Positions 23,902 through 33,604 are shown, counted from the stretch's first letter. The stretch is DNA of 64,000 nucleotides from Pseudomonadota bacterium (GCA_020160755.1 JAIUPN010000008.1:124001-188000); one strand, 5' to 3'. Notes: generated by a model from the sequence alone, not told the origin. Numbers and translations: made by a program.

Positions 23902-26498
23902 TGACTGAGGCGGTCCGCACCACCTGCGCCTATTGCGGCGTCGGCTGCGGCATCCGCGCGACAGTAACGGGCGAACGCAGCGTCGAGATTGCGGGCGATC
24001 CCGATCATCCCGCCAATCGCGGCCGCCTCTGCTCGAAGGGCACACACCTCGGTGAAACGGTCGGCCTCGAAGGCCGCCTGCTTGCGCCCATGATTGGCAG
24101 CAAGCGCGCCAGCTGGGACAAGGCACTCGAGCTCGTCGCAAAGCGGTTCAAGGAGACCATAGCGCGCCACGGCCCGGACAGCGTCGCCTTCTACGTCTCG
24201 GGCCAGCTTCTCACCGAAGATTATTATGTTGCGAACAAGCTGATGAAAGGTTTCATCGGCACCGCGAACATCGACACCAATTCGCGCCTCTGCATGTCGA
24301 GCGCGGTCGCCGGCCATATGCGCGCCTTTGGCGAGGACGTCGTTCCCGCGACCTATGACGACCTCGACGCCGCCGACATGTTCGTCCTCGTCGGATCGAA
24401 CACCGCCTGGTGCCACCCGATCGTCTATCAGCGCATCCGCGCGCGCTGCGAGGCGGGCGCGAAGCTGGTCGTCGTCGACCCGCGCCGCACCGAAACCGCC
24501 GAAGAGGCCGACCTGCATCTGCCGATCCGCCCCGGCAGCGACGTCGCGCTGATGAACGGCCTGCTCCAGCATTGCCGCGAAGCGGGCGTCGTCGACGAAG
24601 AGTATCTGGCCGCGCATGTCGCAGTGCCCACCGAATTCTGGGACCAGCTTGGAGAGGGGAGCGATCTGTGGTCGGTGGCGCGCACGTGCGACGTGCCTGC
24701 CGCCGACCTCAGACGCTTCTATGAGCTGTTCGCCGCAACCCCGCGCACCGTCACCCTGTTCAGCCAGGGGATCAACCAGTCGACCGCGGGTACCGATCAG
24801 GTCAATGCGATCACCAACGTCCATCTGGCGACGGGCCGGATCGGCAAGCCCGGCGCCGCGCCCTTTTCGATCACAGGCCAGCCCAATGCGATGGGCGGGC
24901 GCGAGGTCGGCGGGCTCGCCTCGACGCTCGCCGCCCACATGGACTTCGCGCCCGAGAACCGCGCGCGCGTCCAACGCTTCTGGGCCGCGCCGACGATGGC
25001 CGAAAAGCCGGGACTGAAGGCCGTCGGCATGTTCCGCGCGATCGGCGAGGGACGGATCAAGGCGCTATGGGTGATGGCGACCAACCCCGCCGTGTCGATG
25101 CCCGACGGCAATGCGGTGCGCGAAGCGCTGAAGACATGCCCCTTCGTCGTCGTCAGCGATGTGATCGAAAAGACCGACACCGCCGCCTTCGCGCATGTCC
25201 GCCTGCCTGCCGCGGCATGGGGCGAGAAGGACGGCACCGTCACCAACAGCGACCGTATGATCAGCCGCCAGCGCGCGCTCTTTCCGCTTCCCGGCGAATC
25301 GATGCCCGACTGGTGGATCGTCAAGGAAGTCGGCCGACGGATGGGCTGGAAGAACGCCTTCGCCTACGACCGCGCCGCCGACATCTGGCGCGAGCACTGC
25401 CGCCTGTCGAATTACGACAATAGTGGCGAACGTATTTTCGCGCTGCCGGGCGTGGCGCAGGGCGGCAATGCCGCCTATGACGACATGCAGTCGTTTCGCT
25501 GGGGCGGAGACCATCCCTTCGCCGACGGCCGCTTCTCCACCGAAGATGGCCGCGCGCGCCTCGTTCCCGTCGCGCAAAAACCCCTGCCCGACCCGCTCGC
25601 CAAATGGCCTCTGACGCTCAACACCGGCCGCTACCGCGACCAATGGCATACCATGACGCGCACCGGCCTTGCCCCGAAACTGGCGCGTCACCGCGAGGAG
25701 CCGTTCGTCGAGGTCCACCCCGACGACGGCGCCCGCCTCGGCCTGACCGACGGCGGCCTCGCGCGCGTCGAAACGCCGCAGGGCGACAGCCTCTACCGCG
25801 TCGCCTTCCAGTCCGGTCAGCGCGTCGGCGAACTGTTCGTGCCGATCCACTGGACCGACCGCACGTCGAGCGGCGGGCGCACCGGGCTGCTGCCCCGCCC
25901 GCTCGTCGATCCCGTGTCGGGCCAGCCCGGGTTCAAGCGCACGCCGGCTTCGATCGCCGCGGTGACGCCCAAATGGCGCGGCTTCCTGCTCCTCGCGCGC
26001 GAGCTCGCCGACACCCCGCGCTGCCTGTGGGCGACGCGCGTCGCGGTCCCCTCGGGGGTGCTGTGGGAACTCGCGGGCAATGGCGATCTCAAGACGATCG
26101 AGGCGCTGCTGCCCCGGGGCGAGCGCATTGAGGCGCAGGACGCCGCGCGCGGCACGCGCCGCATCGCCATCGTCGCGGATGGCCGCCTCATAGGCGCGCT
26201 CTTCGTCACCGAGAGCGGCGAACTGCCCCCGCGCGACTGGCTGACCGCGCAGCTGGCGGCGCCCGACGTCGCCCCCACCTTGCTTGCCGGCCGCGCGCCC
26301 GGGGTGCAGGCCGACCGCGGCCCGATCATCTGCGTCTGCTTCGACATCGGGCTCAAGACCATCGTCGCCGCGATCCGCGACCAGGGCCTCGCCGACACCG
26401 CCGCCATCGGCACCGCGATCGGCGCCGGCACCAATTGCGGCTCGTGCCGCCCCGCGCTCGCGCGCATCCTGACCGAGGAGAAAAGCGATGCAGCCTGA
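23901..26498 (+). CDS. nasA: Assimilatory nitrate reductase, molybdopterin catalytic subunit
   Basis: 865 residues from the ATG at 23901 (overlapping the nirD TGA). An N-terminal [4Fe-4S] binding site (CAYCGVGC, then CSKG) leads into the molybdopterin oxidoreductase fold (SSAVAGHMRAFGED, then GSNTAWCHPIVYQR) and a molydopterin dinucleotide-binding domain (LTLNTGRYRDQWHTMTRTG). The last ~60 residues form a BFD-type [2Fe-2S] domain (ICVCFDIGLKTI, then CGSCRPAL), as in NasA enzymes that take electrons through it. There is no Tat signal, so the enzyme is cytoplasmic. It needs the MoeA product encoded two genes downstream. Confidence 0.95.
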   Translation: MTEAVRTTCAYCGVGCGIRATVTGERSVEIAGDPDHPANRGRLCSKGTHLGETVGLEGRLLAPMIGSKRASWDKALELVAKRFKETIARHGPDSVAFYVSGQLLTEDYYVANKLMKGFIGTANIDTNSRLCMSSAVAGHMRAFGEDVVPATYDDLDAADMFVLVGSNTAWCHPIVYQRIRARCEAGAKLVVVDPRRTETAEEADLHLPIRPGSDVALMNGLLQHCREAGVVDEEYLAAHVAVPTEFWDQLGEGSDLWSVARTCDVPAADLRRFYELFAATPRTVTLFSQGINQSTAGTDQVNAITNVHLATGRIGKPGAAPFSITGQPNAMGGREVGGLASTLAAHMDFAPENRARVQRFWAAPTMAEKPGLKAVGMFRAIGEGRIKALWVMATNPAVSMPDGNAVREALKTCPFVVVSDVIEKTDTAAFAHVRLPAAAWGEKDGTVTNSDRMISRQRALFPLPGESMPDWWIVKEVGRRMGWKNAFAYDRAADIWREHCRLSNYDNSGERIFALPGVAQGGNAAYDDMQSFRWGGDHPFADGRFSTEDGRARLVPVAQKPLPDPLAKWPLTLNTGRYRDQWHTMTRTGLAPKLARHREEPFVEVHPDDGARLGLTDGGLARVETPQGDSLYRVAFQSGQRVGELFVPIHWTDRTSSGGRTGLLPRPLVDPVSGQPGFKRTPASIAAVTPKWRGFLLLARELADTPRCLWATRVAVPSGVLWELAGNGDLKTIEALLPRGERIEAQDAARGTRRIAIVADGRLIGALFVTESGELPPRDWLTAQLAAPDVAPTLLAGRAPGVQADRGPIICVCFDIGLKTIVAAIRDQGLADTAAIGTAIGAGTNCGSCRPALARILTEEKSDAA

Positions 26499-27273
26499 CG
26501 ATTTCGTGCCCGGCACCGTCTGGCTGGTCGGCGCCGGCCCCGGCGACCCAGAGCTTATGACGATGAAGGCGGTGCGATTGATCGAGCGCGCCGACGTCGT
26601 CTTTTACGACGCGCTTGTCGGCAACGGCGTGCTCGCGCTGATCCCGTCCGGGACCGACAAGGTCAGCGTCGGCAAACGGTCGGGCCGCCACTCGAAGGAC
26701 CAGCGCACCATCGATGCGATGCTGGTCGACGCCGCTGCAGCCGGCAAGCGCGTGGTACGGCTGAAAGGCGGCGACCCGTCGATCTTCGGCCGCTCGACCG
26801 AGGAACTGACCGCGCTGCGCGCGGCGGGGCACCAAGTCCAGATCTGCCCGGGCATCACCACCGCCTGCGCCGCCGCAGCGTCGGCCGGCATCTCGCTGAC
26901 GCTCCGCGGCGTCGCCCGAGACGTCCGCTTCGTCACCGCTCACAGCAAGCGCGGGGCTGCGCTCGACATCAACTGGGCCTCGCTCGCGGGCGGCGGTTCG
27001 ACCATCGCCTTCTATATGGGGCGCGATGCGGCGGGCGAGATCATGCGCGAGCTGATGCGCGCTGGTATGAGCGGCGACGTTCCGGTGCTGATCGCCTGCG
27101 ACGTCAGCGGCTTCAACGAGCGCCGGCTGGCAACGCGGCTCGATCTGCTCGAGCTCGCGACGCGGTCGTTCGCGGCAGACGCGCCAACGCTGATCCTCGT
27201 TGGCGAGGCTGTCGACGAAGGCACTCCCGCGCTGACGACTTCAAGAGCGCAAGCGAGACAGGCGCATGGGTAA
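26488..27273 (+). CDS. cobA: Uroporphyrinogen-III C-methyltransferase (siroheme synthesis)
   Basis: 261 residues of the SUMT family. Signatures: VWLVGAGPGDPELMTMKAVR, VVRLKGGDPSIFGRSTEEL, and the C-terminal methyltransferase segment TLILVGEAV. It converts uroporphyrinogen III to precorrin-2, the precursor of the siroheme needed by NirB. It lacks the N-terminal CysG dehydrogenase/ferrochelatase domain, so those steps must come from elsewhere. It overlaps nasA by 11 bases and moeA by 8; GAGGAG stands before the start. Confidence 0.94.
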   Translation: MQPDDFVPGTVWLVGAGPGDPELMTMKAVRLIERADVVFYDALVGNGVLALIPSGTDKVSVGKRSGRHSKDQRTIDAMLVDAAAAGKRVVRLKGGDPSIFGRSTEELTALRAAGHQVQICPGITTACAAAASAGISLTLRGVARDVRFVTAHSKRGAALDINWASLAGGGSTIAFYMGRDAAGEIMRELMRAGMSGDVPVLIACDVSGFNERRLATRLDLLELATRSFAADAPTLILVGEAVDEGTPALTTSRAQARQAHG

Positions 27274-28495
27274 GCTTGCTCCCATCCCGACTTCCGGCGC
27301 CTGTGCCGCTTCGATCGATTTCGACGGCGCCCTGGCGATCCTCGCCGCTCATGCCCGTCCCCCCGGCAAGGAAAGCGTCGCGTTGGCCGATGCAGGCGGG
27401 CGCTATCTCGCTGCACCGGTGCTTGCCCGGATCGACGCGCCGCGTCGCGACTGCGCGGCCATGGACGGCTATGCGGTGCGCGACGCCGACCTGAAAGGCG
27501 GCACCACAGTCTTGCGATCGAGGGGCACGAGCTACGCGGGCGGCACCGAACCGGGTGCAATCTCGGTGGGAGAAACCTGGCGTGTGATGACGGGCGCGCC
27601 CCTGCCCCATGGTAGCGACCGCGTGGTGATGATCGAACATTGCCGACATCGTAGCGAGCTCGTGGTGCTCGACGCTCCGCCGCGCGGCAAGCTGCACGTG
27701 CGGAAGGCCGGATCTGATTTCCTCGCAGGTGACGAGCTTCTCGCTGCGGGCACGAGGATGACGCCGGCGCGGCTGGTCGTGGCAGCCGCCGCCGACCGCG
27801 CCGAAGTCGAAGTATGGCGCACTCCTCGTATCCTGCTGGTCGCGACCGGCGACGAAATCCTCGCGCCGGGCTGTGCATCCCGCATGCCGCACGCGACCCC
27901 GGACAGTCTCAGCGTCGCAATCGAGCAACTGTGCGCGTTGGCAGGTGCGGACGTGGTCGCGTGTCTGCGACTTCCCGACAATGAGCAGGCGATTGCCGAA
28001 GCGCAGCAAGAGGCCTTCGCCGACGTAGTCGTCGTCATCGGCGGCGCCTCGAGCGGCGATCGCGATTTCGGGCGGTCGGCCTTCGCATCGCTCGGGCTGG
28101 AAGTCGCTTTTGCCGACGTCGCCATCAAACCCGGCAAGCCGGTCTGGTATGGCCGGCTGGGGCAAACCCACGTTCTCGGGCTACCGGGAAATCCGACGGC
28201 GGCCTTTACCGTCGCCTCGCTCTTCCTCGCCCCGCTGATCGCGGGCCTGTCCGGAGGGGCAGCATCGGACGCGCTGCCCTGGCAGCTCAGGCACACGACG
28301 AGGCCGATCCCCGCAAATGGACCGCGCGAGGCATTTCTCTGCGCATCGCTATCCTACGAGGGCGCCGCCGTTTGCGATCGCCAGGATGCGTCGGGGCAGG
28401 CTATGCTCGGTGTCGCCGATTGCCTCGTGCGCCGCCCTGCCGACGCTCCCGCGGCAAATACAGGCGAACTCGTACCGGTGTTGCTGCTGTGCTGA
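27266..28495 (+). CDS. moeA: Molybdopterin molybdenumtransferase MoeA
   Basis: 409 residues. MoeA landmarks: CAAMDGYAVRDAD, VMTGAPLPHGSDRVVMIE, the MPT-binding domain (RILLVATGDEIL, then VIGGASSGDRD) and LPGNPTAAFTV. It inserts molybdate into molybdopterin, the cofactor of NasA. Having moeA inside the nitrate operon ties cofactor supply to demand. It overlaps cobA by eight bases and the next gene by one. Confidence 0.94.
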   Translation: MGKLAPIPTSGACAASIDFDGALAILAAHARPPGKESVALADAGGRYLAAPVLARIDAPRRDCAAMDGYAVRDADLKGGTTVLRSRGTSYAGGTEPGAISVGETWRVMTGAPLPHGSDRVVMIEHCRHRSELVVLDAPPRGKLHVRKAGSDFLAGDELLAAGTRMTPARLVVAAAADRAEVEVWRTPRILLVATGDEILAPGCASRMPHATPDSLSVAIEQLCALAGADVVACLRLPDNEQAIAEAQQEAFADVVVVIGGASSGDRDFGRSAFASLGLEVAFADVAIKPGKPVWYGRLGQTHVLGLPGNPTAAFTVASLFLAPLIAGLSGGAASDALPWQLRHTTRPIPANGPREAFLCASLSYEGAAVCDRQDASGQAMLGVADCLVRRPADAPAANTGELVPVLLLC

Positions 28496-28962
28496 TGGGC
28501 CTGCTGCTCGAGCGATTGTGCACCCGAGAAGCCCCGGATCGTCCGGCAAGGCCAGCGAAACCTGCCAGCGTCAAAGCGACGCTCGCAGCCATAGGGCAAA
28601 AGATCGAAAGCTGCGGCGGAGCGACACTGTCCACGTCGGAGAGCAAAATCTGGAACACGGCGGTGGTGATCTCATACATGGCGCCTGCATCGGGAGATCA
28701 TGCGCCCGCAAATGCCAAGATTCTCAGTTGGGCAGCCGCCCGCACCGGTTTCGAGGATATGGGCCTGCCGGGCGCAGCGACATTCGTGACATGCTTGGTC
28801 ACCGAACTCGCTTTTCGGGCAGAGATGGATCCTCGTGATCGTCGTGGCGAAGCAGACTCCCTCGTCAGGCTTGCGACTTTGAAGCGCCAGTTCTCAGCCA
28901 TCGAGGAGCAGCACGATCTCTGGGAATTGCTAAGAAGGTTGATCAAGCGAACCGCTCGCTAG
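28495..28962 (+). CDS. Unknown protein, last gene of the nitrate operon
   Basis: 155 residues from the ATG at 28495, whose A is the last base of the moeA TGA. I do not recognise the family. The protein is soluble and mixed alpha/beta in composition (KATLAAIGQKIESCGGATLS, then SKIWNTAVVISYMA), with no signal peptide, transmembrane helix or metal motif, and ends in a basic helix (LWELLRRLIKRTAR). Coupling to moeA suggests a role in nitrate assimilation or its cofactors, but nothing in the sequence shows which. The upstream part of the frame (28372-28494) is a shadow of moeA. Confidence 0.6.
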   Translation: MGLLLERLCTREAPDRPARPAKPASVKATLAAIGQKIESCGGATLSTSESKIWNTAVVISYMAPASGDHAPANAKILSWAAARTGFEDMGLPGAATFVTCLVTELAFRAEMDPRDRRGEADSLVRLATLKRQFSAIEEQHDLWELLRRLIKRTAR

Positions 28963-29174
28963 CTTCGCGCTTTCGGCAAAAAATGCACCCGCCGAACGAA
29001 TCCAGCGGGCGCAAGATGAAGATTTCCGTCCCCTTTCGGGGAAGAGCTCTTCTGGGTCGCGTGGCGCAATTAGCGCGACGTCCCGATTCTCGATTGTATG
29101 GAAGCGCCAAAACGCCCGCTAGTTTCGTGGCGTTGAGCGACGGAAAGCAACTGCGCTTTGGCCGGTTGGGGACA

Positions 29175-29208
29175 GTCCGCTGTTGAGCAGCAACGATCAA
29201 CAGCGGAC
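29175..29208. terminator. Perfect 12-bp inverted repeat downstream of the nitrate operon
   Basis: GTCCGCTGTTGA (29175-29186), a 10-base loop, then the exact complement (29197-29208). It lies between the end of the plus-strand nitrate operon and the minus-strand pseudogene end at 29240, so it could stop both. There is no T tract on either side. The 210 bases before it (28963-29174) hold no gene I can support. Confidence 0.5.
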
Positions 29209-29239
29209 CTTGCTTGCGGCTCGCAGACTTTAGCTTGGC

Positions 29240-29697
29240 CTAATCAATATAGAGCTGTGCACGCTCGCTCGCATAAGCATGATAGCTGTCTTTTATAAGC
29301 GCCTGATTGAGCAGCATCGTCGCTAGCAGACGATCCTCGCCGGGACGATAGACGCGGGTTTTGACCCACAGGCTCTCGGTGCGGCGGCTGCCGCTCATCG
29401 CGACGGCCTCGCGTTCGATCTCTTCGTCGGTCCAGAAATCATGCTCGACAAAAAAGGACGGCGCGTCCCGGCTCATCAAACAGAGCCGGCGACTGCATTT
29501 TCCGAACCAGCCTTCCTCGACATAGGCCGCGAAAATATCCGAAACCCGTTCAGAGCCGTCCAGTTCAGCGCCTTGCGCGCGGAGAACAACAGACCTCCAT
29601 CGGAATTCGCAAGCGCGGCGACTTCGTCCAGAACGGACGGCCAGGTCTCCGGAACCACCGAACATTCGTAAATGCGGTCAACAAGGTCTTCGGCTAT
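29240..29697 (-). pseudogene. Broken LuxR-type regulator fragment fused to a foreign tail
   Basis: A frame open from 29697 without a start codon encodes EDLVDRIYECSVVPETWPSV and LANSDGGLLFSARKALNWTA, the N-terminal sensor region of a family of LuxR regulators common in sphingomonads. At about 29540 one base is missing (CG-GAT for CGN-GAT), and the continuation DIFAAYVEEGWFGKCSRR and FFVEHDFWTDEEIE is in another frame. After that the family sequence stops and an unrelated tail (RTESLWVKTRVYRPGEDRLL, ending in QLYID) runs to the stop. There is no helix-turn-helix. It looks like a deletion joining two genes plus a frameshift. Confidence 0.7.
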
Positions 29698-29859
29698 TTA
29701 CACCCCCGTTTCCACGTAACGCGTGGAAAAATGAGAGGCAAGCGCGGCGCTTGGCCAAGGCTCCGAACGGGAACCCAAGTCAGCGAACGACAATCTTCTT
29801 TCGGTTTGACGTCGAGCTACTAAAGATGCAGCTCACTCGTCGCAGAAGGATCCTCAGAC

Positions 29860-31902
29860 ATGCGATTTGCTACCGCTCGCGCCGCTGCTTCATTCTTGGC
29901 CCTGTCGGCACCGTGGCTGATTGCAACGTCTCAGGCGCAAACGTCAGAATATCGCGTTTACATGCAGGATCGCGATATCGGACATCTGACCATCGATCGC
30001 GACGACAATAAGGCCAGTATCGACTACGACTATAAACAGAATGGTCGCGGACCCACGATCAAAGAGGACGTGATACTCGACGGCAAGGGCGCTCCGGTCG
30101 GCTGGCAAATTTCTGGAAGCACCACGTTTGGCAACACGGTGCAAGAAAGCTTCTCGCGCAAGGCCAGCGAACTGCAATGGACCGACCTGGCGGGACCAGG
30201 CAAGTTGAAGGGCAAGGATTTGCCCGCCTATTATGTTACGCAAAATGGTTCGCCTTTCGATGTCGCGATACTCGCAAAGGCTCTGCTGGCGGACCCTGAC
30301 CATGCGATGTCCGTTGCCCCCGCGGGCACCGCCACGCTCGCCGAGCGCGACCGCCGCACCATTCCGGCCGGCAAAGATTCGCTCGAAGCGATAACCTACG
30401 AGCTATCCGGGCTATCGACGACGCCGACCTATATCACGCTCGATGCAGCGGGCGATCTCGTCGCTCTGCCTTCGCCCGGGTTCATCATCCTGCGCAAAGG
30501 GCTGGGCGCGGACGCGTCGAAGATCCTCCAGGACTTGTCAGAGCAGCTCGCCTCGCAGCGGCTCGCCCGACTGCAGACCGAAGCAGCGCATCGCTTCGAC
30601 GGGCCTGTGCGCATTCGGAATGTCCGGATATTCGACCCGGTCGCCAAGGCAATGAGCGAGCCGCGCGATGTCGTGTTTTCCGGGAACCGGATCAGCGAAA
30701 TCGTTGCGATCGGCAGCACCGCGACGGCAGGCGAAACGCAAATCGATGGCGCCGGCGGTTCGCTCATCCCCGGACTTTATGAAATGCACGCGCATCTTGG
30801 CCCGGAAGACGCGCTGATGAACGTGCTTGCCGGAGTGACATCGGTTCGCGACATGGGCAACGACAACGCGGTGCTCGACCAGCTCATTGCCCGCATCCAA
30901 AGCGGTGAAGTCGCCGGTCCCCGCGTAACGCGGAGCGGGTTCATCGAGGGAGAAAGCGACTTCAGCTCCGCAACCGGCCGTCTGGCCCGCAACGAGAATG
31001 AGGCGATCGAGCACGTCCGCTGGTATGCCGCGCGGGGCTATTGGCAAGCCAAGCTCTACAATTCGATGAAACCCGAATGGGCGCCTGCGGTTGTGAAAGA
31101 AGCCCACCGACTGGGGCTGCGGGTTGCTGGTCATATCCCGGCATTTTCGGATGCCGATGCGATGATCGCGGCCGGCTTCGACGAGATCACGCATGTGAAT
31201 CAGTTGATGCTGGGCTGGGTACTCAAGCCCGGCGAAGACACGCGCACTTTGTTCCGTTTCAAAGCGATGCAGCGTTTTCCCGACATTGACCTCTCCTCAC
31301 CAAAGGCGACGAAGACACTTGACGCCATGGTTGCACGCCGCGTGACACATGAACCCACGATCGGGATCCACGAACTCGGACTTACCGCGATCGACGGCAA
31401 ACCCAATCCCGGCGCGCTGGACTATTTCGACCATATGCCGCCGGCCGAACAAAGGCGGCTGAAGCAGGCGCTCTTCGGCGCTGCAGATCCGGCTGAGCGC
31501 GCACGCTATGTGGCAGCCTACGCGAAGATTCTGGCAACGCTCACCGAAATGAACAGGCGGGGGATCATGCTCATCCCCGGAACCGATACCGGCGGCGCCT
31601 TCACGCTGCATCGCGAACTGGAACTGTTCACGAAGCTGGGCATGAGCAACGCCGATGTTCTGGCGCGGGACACGCTCGAAATGGCCCGATATCTCGGGCA
31701 GGATCAGTCGCTCGGCTCAATCGAGCGCGGCAAATTTGCCGATTTCCTGCTGGTTCCCGGCGATCCGGTGAAGGACATAAAAGCCATCAAGACGATCTCG
31801 ATGGTGGTCAAGGACGGCGCGGTATATTTCCCCGACGAAGTGTACGCGAAGATCGGCATTAAGCCGTTCGCAAGCCCCCTGAAAGTTACCCCCGCTAAAT
31901 AG
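29860..31902 (+). CDS. Exported amidohydrolase with an N-terminal domain of unknown role
   Basis: 680 residues. A signal peptide (MRFATARAAASFLALSAPWL, cleaved near SQA) is followed by a domain of about 230 residues rich in beta strands (EYRVYMQDRDIGHLTIDRDD). Then comes a metal-dependent amidohydrolase of the imidazolonepropionase type: EMHAHL for the first metal pair, QAKLYNS with the bridging Lys, HIPAFSDAD, and TDTGG with the catalytic Asp near residue 575. Substrates in this family are peptides or cyclic amides such as prolidase-type X-Pro or Arg dipeptides; none can be named here. AGAAGGA stands before the start. It is a single gene with no operon partner. Confidence 0.82.
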   Translation: MRFATARAAASFLALSAPWLIATSQAQTSEYRVYMQDRDIGHLTIDRDDNKASIDYDYKQNGRGPTIKEDVILDGKGAPVGWQISGSTTFGNTVQESFSRKASELQWTDLAGPGKLKGKDLPAYYVTQNGSPFDVAILAKALLADPDHAMSVAPAGTATLAERDRRTIPAGKDSLEAITYELSGLSTTPTYITLDAAGDLVALPSPGFIILRKGLGADASKILQDLSEQLASQRLARLQTEAAHRFDGPVRIRNVRIFDPVAKAMSEPRDVVFSGNRISEIVAIGSTATAGETQIDGAGGSLIPGLYEMHAHLGPEDALMNVLAGVTSVRDMGNDNAVLDQLIARIQSGEVAGPRVTRSGFIEGESDFSSATGRLARNENEAIEHVRWYAARGYWQAKLYNSMKPEWAPAVVKEAHRLGLRVAGHIPAFSDADAMIAAGFDEITHVNQLMLGWVLKPGEDTRTLFRFKAMQRFPDIDLSSPKATKTLDAMVARRVTHEPTIGIHELGLTAIDGKPNPGALDYFDHMPPAEQRRLKQALFGAADPAERARYVAAYAKILATLTEMNRRGIMLIPGTDTGGAFTLHRELELFTKLGMSNADVLARDTLEMARYLGQDQSLGSIERGKFADFLLVPGDPVKDIKAIKTISMVVKDGAVYFPDEVYAKIGIKPFASPLKVTPAK

Positions 31903-31952
31903 CGCCGGGCATTCGACGGAATCGCGGCACCCCCTGCCCGCAAATGGCCGTT

Positions 31953-31967
31953 AGCGGTCAGACCGCT
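31953..31967. terminator. Short hairpin between convergent genes
   Basis: AGCGGT (31953-31958), loop CAG, ACCGCT (31962-31967), about 50 bases after the amidohydrolase stop and 65 bases before the end of the convergent serine hydrolase gene. A T-rich run is lacking; it may be a weak bidirectional terminator. Confidence 0.35.
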
Positions 31968-32030
31968 TGTTGGCTCAGGAGATCGTAAGCAGTCTTCAAT
32001 GGTGGAAGACGGGCAGCCCTTCGAGAACGC

Positions 32031-33575
32031 CTATTCGCGTGCAAATTTGTCGCCACCGAGTTCCAGTGTGGCGATCTCTCCATCCGGAGCGAAGGTGAAC
32101 CCGACGGGGGTCTGACCGGTTATACTCATCTGGCCAGGACTATCCCACTGCGCCTTGAACATATCGTTGCGATCATGGTTGAGCACCGCCGTCGCCTGCG
32201 GACGTGCGAGCTTGAGCTTGCCGTCGGCCAGCGTGATCGCGATCCGACCGAGCAGGTCGCTCGAGTAGGTGCCGACATAACGATCGAGCGGCAGCCGCGC
32301 GGGCGCAGCCGCCACTGAACCCGACGTCGCAGCTGCCTTTTCACGCGCAATCCGGACCGCGTCATCGCTCTCCTGCTTCATGACGGCGCTGTGATCGGTC
32401 GCAGGGCCGCCGAGGAAGGCATCCAGCACTCGCAGCTCGACGGCCGTAGCCAGCTTTGTCCGCAGGCCGTTGGTCAGCACAACCACGCCGAGCTTCCTTT
32501 CAGGTATCATCGCGACCATGCTCTGCATCCCGTCGATCGCCCCGGAATGCTGGACAATCTTTTGACCGCGATATTCCTGAACGCCCCAGCCAAGACCGTA
32601 TTCACTGAACTTGAAGAGCGGGTCGGTTCCTCCGCGCGGGACGATCTGACCGCTATGCATTTCCGCCAGCGTCGTCGAAGCAATCAGCCGCTTGCCCTCG
32701 AACGTGCCGCCGCCCAGTTGCAGGCGCAGCCACTGCGCCATGTCGCGAGCGCTGGAGTTGATCACTCCGGCGCCGCCGACATTGTCGATCATGCGATATT
32801 CGACCGGTATCATCTTGCCGTCCAGCAGCGCATGCGGAGTGGCGACATTGGTCAGCCCTTTGAGAGCGGTGACACTGGTGCTGGTGCGCCGCATGCCCAG
32901 CGGCTCGAAGATGCGGCGGGTGACGAACTGGTCAAAGCCGGTGCCGCTCACCGTGGTGACTATCTCGCCCGCAACGATGAACATCTCATTCTGATACTGA
33001 AACTGGTTGCGGAAACCGAGCGTCTCGGTCTGAAAGCGTAGCCGCCGGACGATTTCCTGACGGTCGAACCCCGATCCATACCAGAGCCCGCCGTTGGTAA
33101 CGACGCCGGTGCGATGCGACAGCAGGTCGCGTACAGTCGCATGGCGGGTGACATAGGGGTCGTGAAGCTCGAACGACGGCATATAGTCGTGCACCGCGCC
33201 GTCCCATTCGATCTTCTTCTCATCGACCAGCATGCCGAGCGCCGCGGAGGTGAAAGCCTTGGTCGCGGATCCGATCGCAAAGACGGTATCGGCATCGACC
33301 TTGCCGGGCTTGCCGTCCTCGCGGACACCGAAGCCTCTGGAATATATAATTTTGTCATCTTTGACGATCGCGATGGACAGGCCCGGCACCTGCCATGCCT
33401 GCCGGGCGCCCTCGATATATGCGTCGAGCCCACCGAGCGCTTCTGCTGTCGTGGGCGATGTCACCGGTGCCGAAATGGGCGTCTCGGCCGCGGCCGGAGC
33501 GACTGCCTGACCGGCGAGCAGGGCCAGACTCGCGCCGGACACGAGGAAATATCTCAATCGCATATTTGAGACCAC
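32031..33575 (-). CDS. Exported serine hydrolase (class C beta-lactamase-like)
   Basis: 514 residues from a GTG at 33575, chosen because GGGGAGGGG ends eight bases upstream; the ATG at 33563 has no such site. Signal peptide cleaved near AAA-ET. The active-site motifs are SATK (Ser103, Lys106), YQN, and HSGA in the KTG position. A C-terminal domain of about 110 residues (LPLDRYVGTYSSDLLGRIAI) resembles the beta-barrel fused to D-aminopeptidases and related esterases. It is monocistronic, with AT-rich direct repeats in its promoter region. The substrate is unknown. Confidence 0.85.
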   Translation of the reverse strand: MVSNMRLRYFLVSGASLALLAGQAVAPAAAETPISAPVTSPTTAEALGGLDAYIEGARQAWQVPGLSIAIVKDDKIIYSRGFGVREDGKPGKVDADTVFAIGSATKAFTSAALGMLVDEKKIEWDGAVHDYMPSFELHDPYVTRHATVRDLLSHRTGVVTNGGLWYGSGFDRQEIVRRLRFQTETLGFRNQFQYQNEMFIVAGEIVTTVSGTGFDQFVTRRIFEPLGMRRTSTSVTALKGLTNVATPHALLDGKMIPVEYRMIDNVGGAGVINSSARDMAQWLRLQLGGGTFEGKRLIASTTLAEMHSGQIVPRGGTDPLFKFSEYGLGWGVQEYRGQKIVQHSGAIDGMQSMVAMIPERKLGVVVLTNGLRTKLATAVELRVLDAFLGGPATDHSAVMKQESDDAVRIAREKAAATSGSVAAAPARLPLDRYVGTYSSDLLGRIAITLADGKLKLARPQATAVLNHDRNDMFKAQWDSPGQMSITGQTPVGFTFAPDGEIATLELGGDKFARE

Positions 33576-33604
33576 GCGGTATGCCCCTCCCCTGGGAACT
33601 GGAA

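Noticed and set aside
28983..29186. Small open frame of 67 codons after the nitrate operon
   Set aside because: No ribosome binding site or recognisable motif, and it ends inside the inverted repeat at 29175-29208.
30777..31194. Antisense frames within the amidohydrolase gene
   Set aside because: Shadows of a clear plus-strand gene; no independent signals.
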